Of a stretch of 64,000 nt of DNA, positions 1-8,644 are shown in pieces (the stretch's first letter is position 1; each line of letters opens with the position of its first letter). The DNA comes from CALJFL01 sp047633055 (GTDB taxonomy: Bacteria > Pseudomonadota > Gammaproteobacteria > Pseudomonadales > Halieaceae), in NCBI GenBank assembly GCA_047633055.1, contig JBLIEI010000005.1, forward strand, positions 1 through 64,000, given 5' to 3'. Under the pieces are notes generated by a model that was not told the DNA's origin, did not search any database, and saw nothing but the letters and a program-made list of their open reading frames with translations. Both the position numbers and the translations under genes were made by a program.

Positions 1-429
1 CAGGGCGGTAGTGACAAGGACTATATTCAATACGGAGTAAAGAACAATCGGTAAACCCTGACTGAACAAGAACCCGGTGACACAGGTAAAGTAACCGAGG
101 AACAGCAATACATACGCATCTTTGCGGGTAATCAGTTCGGTCAGTTTCAGCGCAAAGGCGGTCAGTAGCAAAGCGACCGTGGGCTCCAGACCAATCAGGG
201 ATCCATAGCTCAAAAATATCCCAACGCAGGCACTCCCGGTCAACGCCACTTTCACCCAGCGTCCGGGGAAAGACCAACGTCCTCGATATACCTGAATTCG
301 CCAACCGGCTGCCAGGAGATAAACGGCCAATACCCACAGAGGCAGCCTTGCCGCGTGAGGGGCGACCAGAGTAAACAGACTGATAATAATCCAGGCCAGG
401 GCATTACGTGGCAGGCGCTGCTCAATCAC
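1..429 (-). CDS. TgpA-like DUF3488/transglutaminase membrane protein, N-terminal part (partial)
   Basis: The reading frame runs off the left edge, so only about the first 143 codons are present. The start is a GTG at 427-429 that overlaps the stop of the upstream DUF58 gene by four bases (GTGA), which indicates translational coupling. The translation is almost entirely hydrophobic, with several membrane segments and the N-terminal pattern of the TgpA family: PRNALAW near the start, RLPLWVLAVYLLAAGWR, GLEPTVALLL, then RKDAYVLLFLGYF. In the family, these membrane helices precede a periplasmic transglutaminase-like domain, which would lie outside the window. Order MoxR-DUF58-TgpA is the standard arrangement for this set, so I am fairly sure of the family. 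The physiological substrate is unknown. Confidence 0.85.
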   Translation of the reverse strand, partial: MIEQRLPRNALAWIIISLFTLVAPHAARLPLWVLAVYLLAAGWRIQVYRGRWSFPGRWVKVALTGSACVGIFLSYGSLIGLEPTVALLLTAFALKLTELITRKDAYVLLFLGYFTCVTGFLFSQGLPIVLYSVLNIVLVTTAL

Positions 430-1421
430 GGGGCGCCAACCTGACGAAACAGGGCAAGTTCTTTCAGTACCTGATCGCGGTGCTTCTCGCCCCAGTTCGG
501 CTCGACGGTAATGCCCGGCAGGCGCAAGCCGAACTCTTGATTCTTCCTATCCAATTCCAACGCCCAGTAGCACAGGTGGCTGAGACGCTGCTCCATGCCC
601 GCACCGGGATACATCTCCCAATCTAACCAAACGCTGCGATCAGCATAGGCGGCATATTGTTTACTTTGCAGATTTTGCCCTTTGGCCAGACCTTTCCAGT
701 GCACATGACGCAAAGAATCCCCGACACGATAATTGCGGAAACCATAGAAATCATCGCTGCCTGGCACCGGTACCGAAATGCCATCGAACTGATCACTGGC
801 AATACCGGGCAGATCACCGCTGAACAGTGGCTGTGGGTAGACCAGCGCATGCAAATCCAGATCCAGCCAGGTCCAGCAGCGCAGTAAACCCAAGGGGTAG
901 GAAGACTCCAGCAGCAGTCGCCCTGGGCTGTACCAGCCTCGCTGGCCCACCGGAGCATGCAGTTCTACGCTAACCTCATCTTCCTCGATAAGATTAACAA
1001 TCGCCTCACTGCTGTCTGGCCACTTCATGTAGAGGGCAAAATGCTCCTTACTGCGACTGCGCTCTATTAATACTTCGAAATCTGATTGCTGTCCGGGATA
1101 CGCAGGCCTCGCACGAACTGCATGAATGGTGAGCCCAGACAGGTTGGCATAGGTATGCAGCACCGCAATCACAAATAACATCGACAGTAAAAAGGTCAGG
1201 GCGAAACTCAGGTTATTCTCATAGTTGATCGCCGTCATCAGCATCAGCAGCAGGCATAGCCCAAAGAAGAAGCCAGTGCGCGAAGGAAAGATAAAAATGC
1301 GTTTTTGATCGAGTTTAACCGATCGGGCGGGAGGTATACGGCGATTAACAAACGCTCGTAACCGCTGCCGTGTAAGGGAACGAAGCGCTTCAATCGTCGC
1401 TAGCGGGTTCAGTCGTGCCAT
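426..1421 (-). CDS. DUF58 domain membrane-anchored protein
   Basis: A 331-residue protein with two membrane helices at about 47-66 and 70-91 and a soluble remainder. The DUF58 signature FYGFRNYRVGDSLRHVHWK lies at about 225-243, and the fold downstream is expected to resemble a von Willebrand factor A domain. It lies 12 bases downstream of the MoxR ATPase gene and overlaps the TgpA-like gene by four bases, so the three form one operon. Such sets (MoxR chaperone-like ATPase, DUF58 adaptor, TgpA transglutaminase-like protein) occur widely in gammaproteobacteria. Their role is usually guessed to be assembly or quality control of envelope complexes, and nothing here defines the target. Confidence 0.9.
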   Translation of the reverse strand: MARLNPLATIEALRSLTRQRLRAFVNRRIPPARSVKLDQKRIFIFPSRTGFFFGLCLLLMLMTAINYENNLSFALTFLLSMLFVIAVLHTYANLSGLTIHAVRARPAYPGQQSDFEVLIERSRSKEHFALYMKWPDSSEAIVNLIEEDEVSVELHAPVGQRGWYSPGRLLLESSYPLGLLRCWTWLDLDLHALVYPQPLFSGDLPGIASDQFDGISVPVPGSDDFYGFRNYRVGDSLRHVHWKGLAKGQNLQSKQYAAYADRSVWLDWEMYPGAGMEQRLSHLCYWALELDRKNQEFGLRLPGITVEPNWGEKHRDQVLKELALFRQVGAP

Positions 1422-1433
1422 GGTTTTAGCTCA

Positions 1434-2363
1434 TCAGGGCTTGATGACATCCACGTTGCGCTGCAGCAGGCTCACCAGGGCCTGCCCATCGCCCGAATAA
1501 TCACCGCTGGGGACCAGGCGGTGTCCTGCCACTGACGGCAACACCATCTGAATATCTTCAGGCACTACATGACCCCTGCTATTCATTACTGCCCAGGTAC
1601 GCGCGCAATCCAGTAATGCCATTGCCCCCCGGGGTGACAAACCAACTGCGAATTCAGGCGACTGGCGTGTATAGGCGACGAGACGTTGCAAGTAGTCGAG
1701 TAGATTATCCGAGGCCTGCACTTCCGCAACCGCACCGCGTATGGTCGCTAATTGCTCAGCTGTTATACCCTGCCTGAGCACGTCACGCTGATTGGCCGGG
1801 CGCGGCGGTCGTTGAAACAATTCGCGCTCTGCGCGGGGATGAGGGTAACCCAACTCCAGCCGCATCAAAAAGCGATCGAGCTGTGATTCAGGTAAAGGGT
1901 ATGTTCCCGATTGATGAACGGGGTTTTGGGTTGCGATAACAAAAAATGGTTCAGGCAAAGCACGGGTTTCCCCTTCCACCGTTACCTGACCCTCGGCCAT
2001 CGCCTCCAGCAGCGCACTTTGGGTACGCGGCGTGGTCCTATTGATTTCATCTGCGAGCATCACCTGGGTGAATATCGGGCCCGGGTGAAACAAGAAGCTG
2101 CCATCGTTGCGGTCGTAGATCGAAACGCCAAGAATATCAGCAGGCAATAAGTCGCTGGTAAACTGAACACGCTTGTAGGACAAGCCCAAGACATCTGCAA
2201 GCGCATGAGACAGAGTTGTCTTACCCATGCCGGGCAAATCCTCTATCAGCAAGTGACCGCGGGCGAACAGGCAACACAGAGCCAGTCGTATCTGTGGCTC
2301 CTTGCCTAGCAATACCCGACCCAAATCAGCTACGGCCCGATCAATAAATCCCTGTAACTGCAT
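1434..2363 (-). CDS. MoxR family AAA+ ATPase
   Basis: A 309-residue AAA+ ATPase. The Walker A motif is LPGMGKTT at about 43-50, Walker B is VMLADEINR at about 101-109, and a sensor-1 stretch FFVIATQNP follows near 141-149, which is the usual MoxR pattern. It is the first gene of the MoxR-DUF58-TgpA operon and starts about 30 bases after metZ, so it may also be reached by read-through from the purF-metZ transcript. MoxR proteins act as chaperone-like ATPases that insert cofactors or remodel partner proteins, and the adjacent DUF58 protein is the likely partner (inference from synteny). Confidence 0.93.
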   Translation of the reverse strand: MQLQGFIDRAVADLGRVLLGKEPQIRLALCCLFARGHLLIEDLPGMGKTTLSHALADVLGLSYKRVQFTSDLLPADILGVSIYDRNDGSFLFHPGPIFTQVMLADEINRTTPRTQSALLEAMAEGQVTVEGETRALPEPFFVIATQNPVHQSGTYPLPESQLDRFLMRLELGYPHPRAERELFQRPPRPANQRDVLRQGITAEQLATIRGAVAEVQASDNLLDYLQRLVAYTRQSPEFAVGLSPRGAMALLDCARTWAVMNSRGHVVPEDIQMVLPSVAGHRLVPSGDYSGDGQALVSLLQRNVDVIKP

Positions 2364-2396
2364 ATGTTCGATCTCAACAAATTAGTGACTGCTTAG

Positions 2397-3599
2397 TCAG
2401 GCCAGCAGCGAAAATCCTCGCTGCAGGTCGGCCTTCAGGTCATCGACATGTTCCAGCCCGACAGCTACCCGCACCAGGTTGTCACTAATTCCTGCCGCCG
2501 CCCGGCCCTCATCAGTCAAACGGCTATGGGTCGTGGTGGCCGGATGAACAATGGTCGTTTTGGCGTCACCCAGATTTGCGGTGTGGGACATGATTCGAGT
2601 TGTGTCGATAACTTGCCATGCGGCCGATCTGCCTCCATGGACTGCGAAGGACAGCACTCCGCCGTAAGCGCTCTGCTGCACTTTCGCCAGTTCGTGCCCG
2701 GGGTGATCTTCCAATCCCGCATAAAACACCCGCGCTACTGCCGGTTGCTCCTGCAACCACCGCGCCATCGCCATGGCAGACTGGCTGTGTGCATCCATGC
2801 GCAGACGCAACGTTTCAAGACCCTTTAAAAAGACCCAGGCGTTGAACGCACTCATAGTCGGCCCACAAGTCCTTAAAAATGCGACGACCTCGTCCATGTG
2901 CTCATTCGAACCAACCACAGCCCCGCCAACGCAGCGGCCCTGGCCGTCAAGATACTTGGTTGCCGAATGGATCACTATATCCGCGCCCAGCGCCAATGGC
3001 GTCTGTAGTGCAGGTGTACAAAAACAATTGTCGACTACCAACAGGCATTCATTAGACTTTGCCAATACGGACATGGCAGCAAGGTCTGCAACCTCGCATA
3101 AAGGGTTTGAGGGCGTCTCCATATACATCATGGCTGTGTTATCACGAATCGCGTCGCGCCACAGCCCGACATCAAGCAGGGGCACGAAGGTAACCTGCAC
3201 ACCGAACTTTGCCAGATACTTGCCGAACAGATTTGTGGTCGTGCCGAAGACATCCCGGGAACAGACCACGTGGTCTCCCGATTTCAGCAGTGCCATACAG
3301 GTACTTAGAATCGCCGCCATCCCGGAAGAGGTTCCAACGCCTTGCTCAGCGCCTTCCAACGCAGCTATACGTTGCTCAAAGCTACGTACTGTCGGATTCG
3401 TATAACGCGAATAAACGTTACCTGGCTGATCACCAGAAAATCGCTGGGCCGCGTCTGCCGCCGAGTCAAAAATATAACTGGAGGTGAGGAATATAGGTTC
3501 CGAGTGCTCACCCTCCTGCGTGCGAGCAATGCCGGCGCGTATTGCAAGCGTATCTGGATGCGCTCCGGCGAGCGGGTTATCGTGGTCTTTTTCGGTCAT
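2397..3599 (-). CDS. metZ: O-succinylhomoserine sulfhydrylase
   Basis: A 400-residue member of the Cys/Met-metabolism PLP enzyme family. The Schiff-base lysine is K215 in HSATKYLDGQGRCVGG, and SRYTNPT near 64-70 is typical of the cystathionine gamma-synthase group. It would convert O-succinylhomoserine plus sulfide to homocysteine in methionine synthesis. The assignment as MetZ rather than MetB or MetY rests on length, on overall pattern and on position directly after purF (4-base gap), which is the arrangement in Pseudomonas and relatives. It is probably cotranscribed with cvpA-purF. Confidence 0.92.
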   Translation of the reverse strand: MTEKDHDNPLAGAHPDTLAIRAGIARTQEGEHSEPIFLTSSYIFDSAADAAQRFSGDQPGNVYSRYTNPTVRSFEQRIAALEGAEQGVGTSSGMAAILSTCMALLKSGDHVVCSRDVFGTTTNLFGKYLAKFGVQVTFVPLLDVGLWRDAIRDNTAMMYMETPSNPLCEVADLAAMSVLAKSNECLLVVDNCFCTPALQTPLALGADIVIHSATKYLDGQGRCVGGAVVGSNEHMDEVVAFLRTCGPTMSAFNAWVFLKGLETLRLRMDAHSQSAMAMARWLQEQPAVARVFYAGLEDHPGHELAKVQQSAYGGVLSFAVHGGRSAAWQVIDTTRIMSHTANLGDAKTTIVHPATTTHSRLTDEGRAAAGISDNLVRVAVGLEHVDDLKADLQRGFSLLA

Positions 3600-3602
3600 G
3601 AT

Positions 3603-5123
3603 TTATACATCGTTATGAAGTCCAACTACTGACCCTTCAGCTTCTAGCTCAGTCCTGCGTTCTGATTGTGCTTCGTCACTGCGAAGCGATTCTACCCAAT
3701 CCAGATAATTCTGATCGATATCACCCGTCACATATTTACCATCGAAGACGGAGCAGTCAAAACCATCCACATCCGGGTTCCCTTCGAACGAACAGCGGAC
3801 CAGGTCATCAAGATCCTGGTAAACCAGCCAGTCGGCACCAATCAATGCACAGACCTCTTCAACGGTTCTTCCGTGGGCTATAAGTTCAGTGGCCGAAGGC
3901 ATATCGATGCCATAAACATTGGGGAAACGCACCGGTGGCGCTGCAGAAGCAAAATAGACCTTCGCCGCACCGGCATCTCTGGCCATCTCGATGATCTGGC
4001 GGCAGGTGGTTCCGCGTACAATTGAGTCATCGACCAGCATGACATTTTTGCCCTTGAACTCTAACGGTACCGGGTTCAGTTTCTGGCGTACAGATTTTTT
4101 GCGTTCATTTTGTCCAGACATAATGAACGTGCGTCCTATATAGCGGTTCTTCATAAACCCTTCGCGGAACTTGATACCCAATTCCCATGCTAGCGCCTGT
4201 CCAGCAATACGACTGGTATCTGGAATCGGAATGACCACATCAATGTCATGATCAGGTCGCAGGGCCATAATCTTTTTGCCCAGCGTCTCGCCCTGACGCA
4301 TACGGGTTTTGTAAACCGAGATTCCGTCCATCAGCGAATCCGGTCTGGCAAAGTAGACGTGCTCAAAAATACACGGTCGCAGCTCATTTTTGGGGGCGCA
4401 CTGTTGTCGATGTAGGCCGCCATCCATATCGATAAAGATACACTCGCCAGGTGCTACATCGCTGAGCACTCGAAAACCGAGTACATCCAGAGCCACACTT
4501 TCCGATGCGACCATGTGCTCCTGACCGTTTTCTGATTCCCGGACGCCGACAATCAAAGGCCGAATCCCATAGGGGTCTCTGAACGCAACCACACCGTAGT
4601 TAACCAGCATGGCCACCGCTGCATAGCCGCCCAGACAGCGTCTATGAACAGCGGTAACCGCCTTGAAAATATCTGGCGCCGTGGGTGTCAACTTGCCCAG
4701 CGTTTGCATTTCATGGGCAAATATATTGAGCAATACTTCGGAGTCCGAGTCGGTATTCAAGTGCCTAAGGTCGTCCTGAAAAAGCTCTCGGGCCAATTGT
4801 GCCGCATTGGTTAGGTTGCCATTGTGCGCCATCGCAATGCCGTAGGGGGAATTAACATAAAACGGTTGCGCCAGGGCTGGGCCAGAGCTGCCTGCGGTGG
4901 GATAGCGAACGTGGCCAATGCCAATAGACCCTTCCATCCGCTGCATATGGTGCTGACGAAATACATCGCGCACCAAGCCTTCACTTTTGCGCTGACTAAA
5001 CTTGCCGCCGCTGCAGGTCATAATACCTGCAGCGTCCTGTCCACGATGCTGTAGTACAGTTAATGCATCGTAGATTTCCGGTGCGATATTCTTCTGCCCT
5101 ACCAGCCCGACTAATCCGCACAT
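3603..5123 (-). CDS. purF: Amidophosphoribosyltransferase
   Basis: A 506-residue enzyme that commits PRPP to purine synthesis by transferring ammonia from glutamine. The start is fixed by the sequence MCGLVGLVG: Cys2 becomes the N-terminal nucleophile of the Ntn glutaminase domain (about 2-235). HRGQDAAGI at about 27-34 and AHNGNLTN near 99-106 belong to that domain. The C-terminal phosphoribosyltransferase domain carries the PRPP loop VMLVDDSIVRGTTC at 361-374. All catalytic features look intact and the length matches the E. coli type (505 aa). It follows cvpA by 36 bases and precedes metZ by 3 bases. Confidence 0.97.
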   Translation of the reverse strand: MCGLVGLVGQKNIAPEIYDALTVLQHRGQDAAGIMTCSGGKFSQRKSEGLVRDVFRQHHMQRMEGSIGIGHVRYPTAGSSGPALAQPFYVNSPYGIAMAHNGNLTNAAQLARELFQDDLRHLNTDSDSEVLLNIFAHEMQTLGKLTPTAPDIFKAVTAVHRRCLGGYAAVAMLVNYGVVAFRDPYGIRPLIVGVRESENGQEHMVASESVALDVLGFRVLSDVAPGECIFIDMDGGLHRQQCAPKNELRPCIFEHVYFARPDSLMDGISVYKTRMRQGETLGKKIMALRPDHDIDVVIPIPDTSRIAGQALAWELGIKFREGFMKNRYIGRTFIMSGQNERKKSVRQKLNPVPLEFKGKNVMLVDDSIVRGTTCRQIIEMARDAGAAKVYFASAAPPVRFPNVYGIDMPSATELIAHGRTVEEVCALIGADWLVYQDLDDLVRCSFEGNPDVDGFDCSVFDGKYVTGDIDQNYLDWVESLRSDEAQSERRTELEAEGSVVGLHNDV

Positions 5124-5159
5124 TGGGAAGTCACCTCATTGTCGTACAATTATCATCTC

Positions 5160-5690
5160 CTAAACCTGAATACCGGCCCACGATTCCGGCTTGAGCTTGT
5201 CAAACACCATCTGCGACCAGTCCATCAAAACATTAATGTGTGGCATCATTTGCGACTGCTGCAGCCATTGCTGCTCGGCCGGCGGCACCACCTCTCGGAC
5301 AACAAATACCAGCGCCATAATAATCAGCAGGCCTCGAGCAAACCCGAAAATAGTACCCAGCAACCTGTCCAGTAACCCAAGGCCCGAAACTTTCATGACA
5401 TGAGAGACCAGTTTTGCCGTTAACCCCGCCAGCACCAGAGTTAATACAAACAGTACTGCCCAGGCGACAATGTAGCGCCCTGTTTGATTGGCAATAATAT
5501 CTGACAGCAGCGACGACAGTACACCAGCAAACAGATTAGCGAGAATAAACGCAGCGACCCAGCCCGCTAAAGACAAGGCCTCGCGCGCGAAGCCTCGCCA
5601 AAGGCTTAGTAAAACTGACAGGGTGATTACCACCAGTATGAACCAGTCCAAGCCATTCAGTTGAGACCAGTCTGGCCAGTACTGCTGCAC
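5160..5690 (-). CDS. cvpA: CvpA family membrane protein
   Basis: A 176-residue inner-membrane protein with four predicted helices (about 15-33, 38-58, 72-95 and 112-130) and the family pattern LDWFILVVI...LWRGFAREALSLAGWVAAF near the N terminus. The start codon is GTG with no clear Shine-Dalgarno sequence. CvpA is named for colicin V production in E. coli and is implicated in envelope homeostasis. It sits upstream of purF as in most gammaproteobacteria. Only the last roughly 40 residues are soluble. Confidence 0.92.
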   Translation of the reverse strand: MQQYWPDWSQLNGLDWFILVVITLSVLLSLWRGFAREALSLAGWVAAFILANLFAGVLSSLLSDIIANQTGRYIVAWAVLFVLTLVLAGLTAKLVSHVMKVSGLGLLDRLLGTIFGFARGLLIIMALVFVVREVVPPAEQQWLQQSQMMPHINVLMDWSQMVFDKLKPESWAGIQV

Positions 5691-5785
5691 TATTTATTAC
5701 CTATTAGGCCCGCTGTGGCCTCTAATAATTGAGCGAAGTTTAGCAGAGCAGCGACAGCCGAAGAAACGGTACAAAGTCACCTGGC

Positions 5786-6391
5786 TCAGGGAACATACCG
5801 GGCAACCATGGAGTTCACGCTAAACTGTTTGTCAACTTGTGGCTGCACCGATTCAAGCTTGGCTCGCTCAAACTTCGGGCCAATATAGACACGATACAAA
5901 GATTTATCGCCGCGCCGTACCGGCTTGATGTAAGCCTTGTGCCCAGCGCTAATCAACTCGTCACGAACAGCCTCGGCATTGGCTTTAACGCTGACGCTAA
6001 CAACCTGTAATATCCAGGCGATGGGCACGCCCTCCGAGTCTATGGCAGGTTTCACCGGTGCCTCGCTACGCGCACGCTTGATCGGTTCTGGCACCACTTG
6101 AGCTACGCGTGTCTCCACTGCTGCGGCGCCGGACTGGGCTACCCAAGGGGCAGCCGCGACGACCGCCGGCTCTCTCTCTTGAGTCTGTATAGCGAGCTCA
6201 CGCCCGGTCCTGAGGCCCACTCTGTCCGGCGGTTCAATGGGCATAGTGTTGACCGCAGGTGGCGGTGGCATACGTGCGCCCGCCAAACCCTCGGCCGAAT
6301 CTGGCTCCACAAATATGATGGGCCAAAAAACCACACCGAGAGCAATCAGGATTAACGCGCCAATCAATCGCTGTTTGAGTATGTTATCCAC
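5786..6391 (-). CDS. SPOR domain inner-membrane protein (DedD-like)
   Basis: A 201-residue bitopic protein with an N-terminal helix at about 8-28, a Pro/Ala/Glu-rich linker at 30-120, and a C-terminal SPOR domain at about 124-200 (WILQVVSVSVKANAEAVRDEL...YRVYIGPKFERAKLE). SPOR domains bind denuded peptidoglycan at the division septum, so a septal location is likely. The gene starts inside the end of folC (8-base overlap), the same folC-SPOR-cvpA order as dedD in E. coli and Pseudomonas. About 95 bases separate it from cvpA. Confidence 0.9.
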   Translation of the reverse strand: MDNILKQRLIGALILIALGVVFWPIIFVEPDSAEGLAGARMPPPPAVNTMPIEPPDRVGLRTGRELAIQTQEREPAVVAAAPWVAQSGAAAVETRVAQVVPEPIKRARSEAPVKPAIDSEGVPIAWILQVVSVSVKANAEAVRDELISAGHKAYIKPVRRGDKSLYRVYIGPKFERAKLESVQPQVDKQFSVNSMVARYVP

Positions 6392-7673
6392 TGACTAAAT
6401 TCCCAATGTCCTTTTCCAGAGCGGGCAGTACTGCCGCAACGGTGTGGAAAGATCCGAATACTACCAGCCGATCGCCCTCTTCCATAACACTTCTGGCACG
6501 ACGATAAGCCTGCCTTAGGTTCTTACTGACACTGATCATAGTGCAACCGGAGGCCCGCAACGCCGAGGACAGGTCCCTCGCCGTAGCAGCGCGCTTGATA
6601 TCAGGCTGATCACCCAGGAACCAGGCATCAAAACAGCCGGCGGTACCTTCAATAATGCTTTTAATATCCTTATCTTTCATCGCAGAAAATATGGCCAATG
6701 TCTTTCCTTTACAAGGATTTAGGCTTATATACTCATGTAACTTAGAGACTGCGGCAGGATTGTGCGCAACATCCAAAATTACCTGCTGCCCACCTAAGTC
6801 CATGCACTGCAGACGACCCGCAGGACGAATCGAGGTTAACACCTTAGGGAGCCACGGTTCATCTAAAGCAACCCCTAATAAGGCAAGTGCTTGCAGGCCG
6901 GCACAAACGTTTTCGGGCTGTACAGCCAGCCCCGGGTCACAGCTGAGGATTAACTTTTCTCCCGAAACGGTGCGCAAGGCTATCTGTCGCATGCTTCCCT
7001 GATCGGTCCAATCAAATTCTCTACCAATAAAATAAGGGAGAGCGCCCCGCTCTTCGACGACTGCCAATAGACCTTGCGGTGGCTCGCGATCGGCGATCAC
7101 CACGGGAACGTCCATACGCACAATGCCCGCCTTTTCGCCGCCTATTGCATCTCGGTCATCGCCTAACCATTCCTGATGGTCCAGCGCTATGTTGGTGATC
7201 ACCGCGACTGTCGAATCAACAATATTTACTGCATCCAGACGACCGCCCAAACCTACCTCCAACACTGCCAAATCCACCTGATGCTTGCGAAATACATACA
7301 GCGCCGCCAAGGTAGCAAACTCAAAGTAAGTAAGGGAAATATCGACTCTGGCAGCGTCGATAGCCTCAAAAGCAGCAATAATATCTGCATCCGAAGCCAT
7401 TTTCCCGTCAACACGAATTCGTTCGTTGAACAACAGTAGATGTGGCGAAGAACATAAGCCTGTACGCAGGCCAGCCGACATTGCCACGGCTTCAATCACC
7501 GCAGCGGTTGAACCCTTGCCATTGGTGCCGGCAATGCTAATAGCCGGGCTAGACAGTGGCAACAATTGCATACGAGCAGCGACTGCACCAACCCGGGCCA
7601 GCCCGAGATCAATTTCCGAGGGGTGCAGCAACTCGAGACGTTTCAGCCACTGCTTAAGCGTTTCGCTACTCAT
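6384..7673 (-). CDS. folC: Bifunctional folylpolyglutamate/dihydrofolate synthase
   Basis: The protein adds glutamate to dihydropteroate and to folates. I place the start at the ATG at 7671-7673, giving about 429 residues. It begins MSSETLKQWLKRLE followed by HPSEIDLGLARV, which aligns with the conserved FolC N terminus. An upstream in-frame start at 7706 would add 11 residues encoded inside accD. The chosen start overlaps the accD stop (ATGAGTAG), so coupling is likely. The ATP loop GTNGKGST is at about 49-56, and VLEVGLGGRLDAVN and LDHQEWLG follow in the expected order. Length is normal. Confidence 0.93.
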   Translation of the reverse strand: MSSETLKQWLKRLELLHPSEIDLGLARVGAVAARMQLLPLSSPAISIAGTNGKGSTAAVIEAVAMSAGLRTGLCSSPHLLLFNERIRVDGKMASDADIIAAFEAIDAARVDISLTYFEFATLAALYVFRKHQVDLAVLEVGLGGRLDAVNIVDSTVAVITNIALDHQEWLGDDRDAIGGEKAGIVRMDVPVVIADREPPQGLLAVVEERGALPYFIGREFDWTDQGSMRQIALRTVSGEKLILSCDPGLAVQPENVCAGLQALALLGVALDEPWLPKVLTSIRPAGRLQCMDLGGQQVILDVAHNPAAVSKLHEYISLNPCKGKTLAIFSAMKDKDIKSIIEGTAGCFDAWFLGDQPDIKRAATARDLSSALRASGCTMISVSKNLRQAYRRARSVMEEGDRLVVFGSFHTVAAVLPALEKDIGNLVSG

Positions 7674-8598
7674 CTCCCTGCAGCAGCTCAGGCTGAGGCT
7701 CGACATTCAAGCCAGGCTCGAACACCCGTTCGGGCTCCTCCGTGTGCGCCTGCCCGGTAAGTTTAGAGAGCAGCCTGCCTACGGTTCCACGCATCTCGTT
7801 ACGGTGCACGATCATATCAATAGCACCGTGTTCAAGCAGAAACTCGCTGCGCTGGAAGCCTTTGGGCAGTTTTTGACGAATAGTCTGCTCAATGATATTT
7901 GGGCCGGCAAATCCTGCCCGGGCATCGGGTTCCGCTATATTGATGTCACCCAACAAAGCGAGTGACGCTGAAACACCGCCGTAGATTGGATCTGTCATTA
8001 CCGAAATGTAGGGTATGCCGGTCTGCTTCATGCGCTCGATTACCGCGCTGGTTTTAGCCATCTGCATGAGAGAAATCAAAGCCTCTTGCATACGCGCGCC
8101 ACCACTCGCCGAAAAACAGACCATAGGAATATTCTCAACCAGCGCCAGTTGCGCGGCCCGGGTAAACTTCTCCCCTACCGCATAACCCATGGAGCCACCG
8201 TGAAAGTTAAATTCGAATGCTACGACCACCACGGGCATATCCTGCAAGGTACCTTTGGCGGCAATCAAGGCGTCTTTTTCGCCGGTGGATTTCTGGGCAG
8301 CGTTTAACCGATCGCGGTAGCGCTTTTTGTCTTTGAATTTGAGACGATCTATGGGCTCGATCTCGCTGAAAATCTCTTGGTGACCAGAGTCAAGAAAGAT
8401 ATCGAGACGGCGCCTGGCACCAATACGCATATGGTGGTCACACTTGGGACAGACGTCGTCGTTGCGTTCAACATCCGGGCGATAAAGCACTGCGTCGCAT
8501 TTTACGCACTTTCGCCACAATCCTTCAGGAACGCTAGCTCGTCGCGGACCTTCGTCCTTGCGTACCCCAGAAGGTAATATTTTGTCAATCCAGCTCAT
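7666..8598 (-). CDS. accD: Acetyl-CoA carboxylase carboxyltransferase subunit beta
   Basis: A 310-residue beta subunit of the carboxyltransferase that makes malonyl-CoA together with AccA. The N-terminal zinc ribbon is complete: Cys31, Cys34, Cys50 and Cys53 in the CxxC-X15-CxxC arrangement. The crotonase-like domain contains FSASGGARMQEALISLMQMAK and DPIYGGVSAS, which are typical of AccD. It lies between trpA (46-base gap) and folC (overlap). The accD-folC pairing is nearly universal in gammaproteobacteria. Confidence 0.96.
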   Translation of the reverse strand: MSWIDKILPSGVRKDEGPRRASVPEGLWRKCVKCDAVLYRPDVERNDDVCPKCDHHMRIGARRRLDIFLDSGHQEIFSEIEPIDRLKFKDKKRYRDRLNAAQKSTGEKDALIAAKGTLQDMPVVVVAFEFNFHGGSMGYAVGEKFTRAAQLALVENIPMVCFSASGGARMQEALISLMQMAKTSAVIERMKQTGIPYISVMTDPIYGGVSASLALLGDINIAEPDARAGFAGPNIIEQTIRQKLPKGFQRSEFLLEHGAIDMIVHRNEMRGTVGRLLSKLTGQAHTEEPERVFEPGLNVEPQPELLQGDE

Positions 8599-8644
8599 AA
8601 CACCCCTCTTTAAGAGCGCTCATTATAGACGCCGCAGCCTGCTT

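Noticed and set aside
2773..3405. A 210-codon plus-strand frame
   Set aside because: It lies entirely antisense to metZ, has no recognisable motif, and is explained by the codon bias of the real gene on the other strand.
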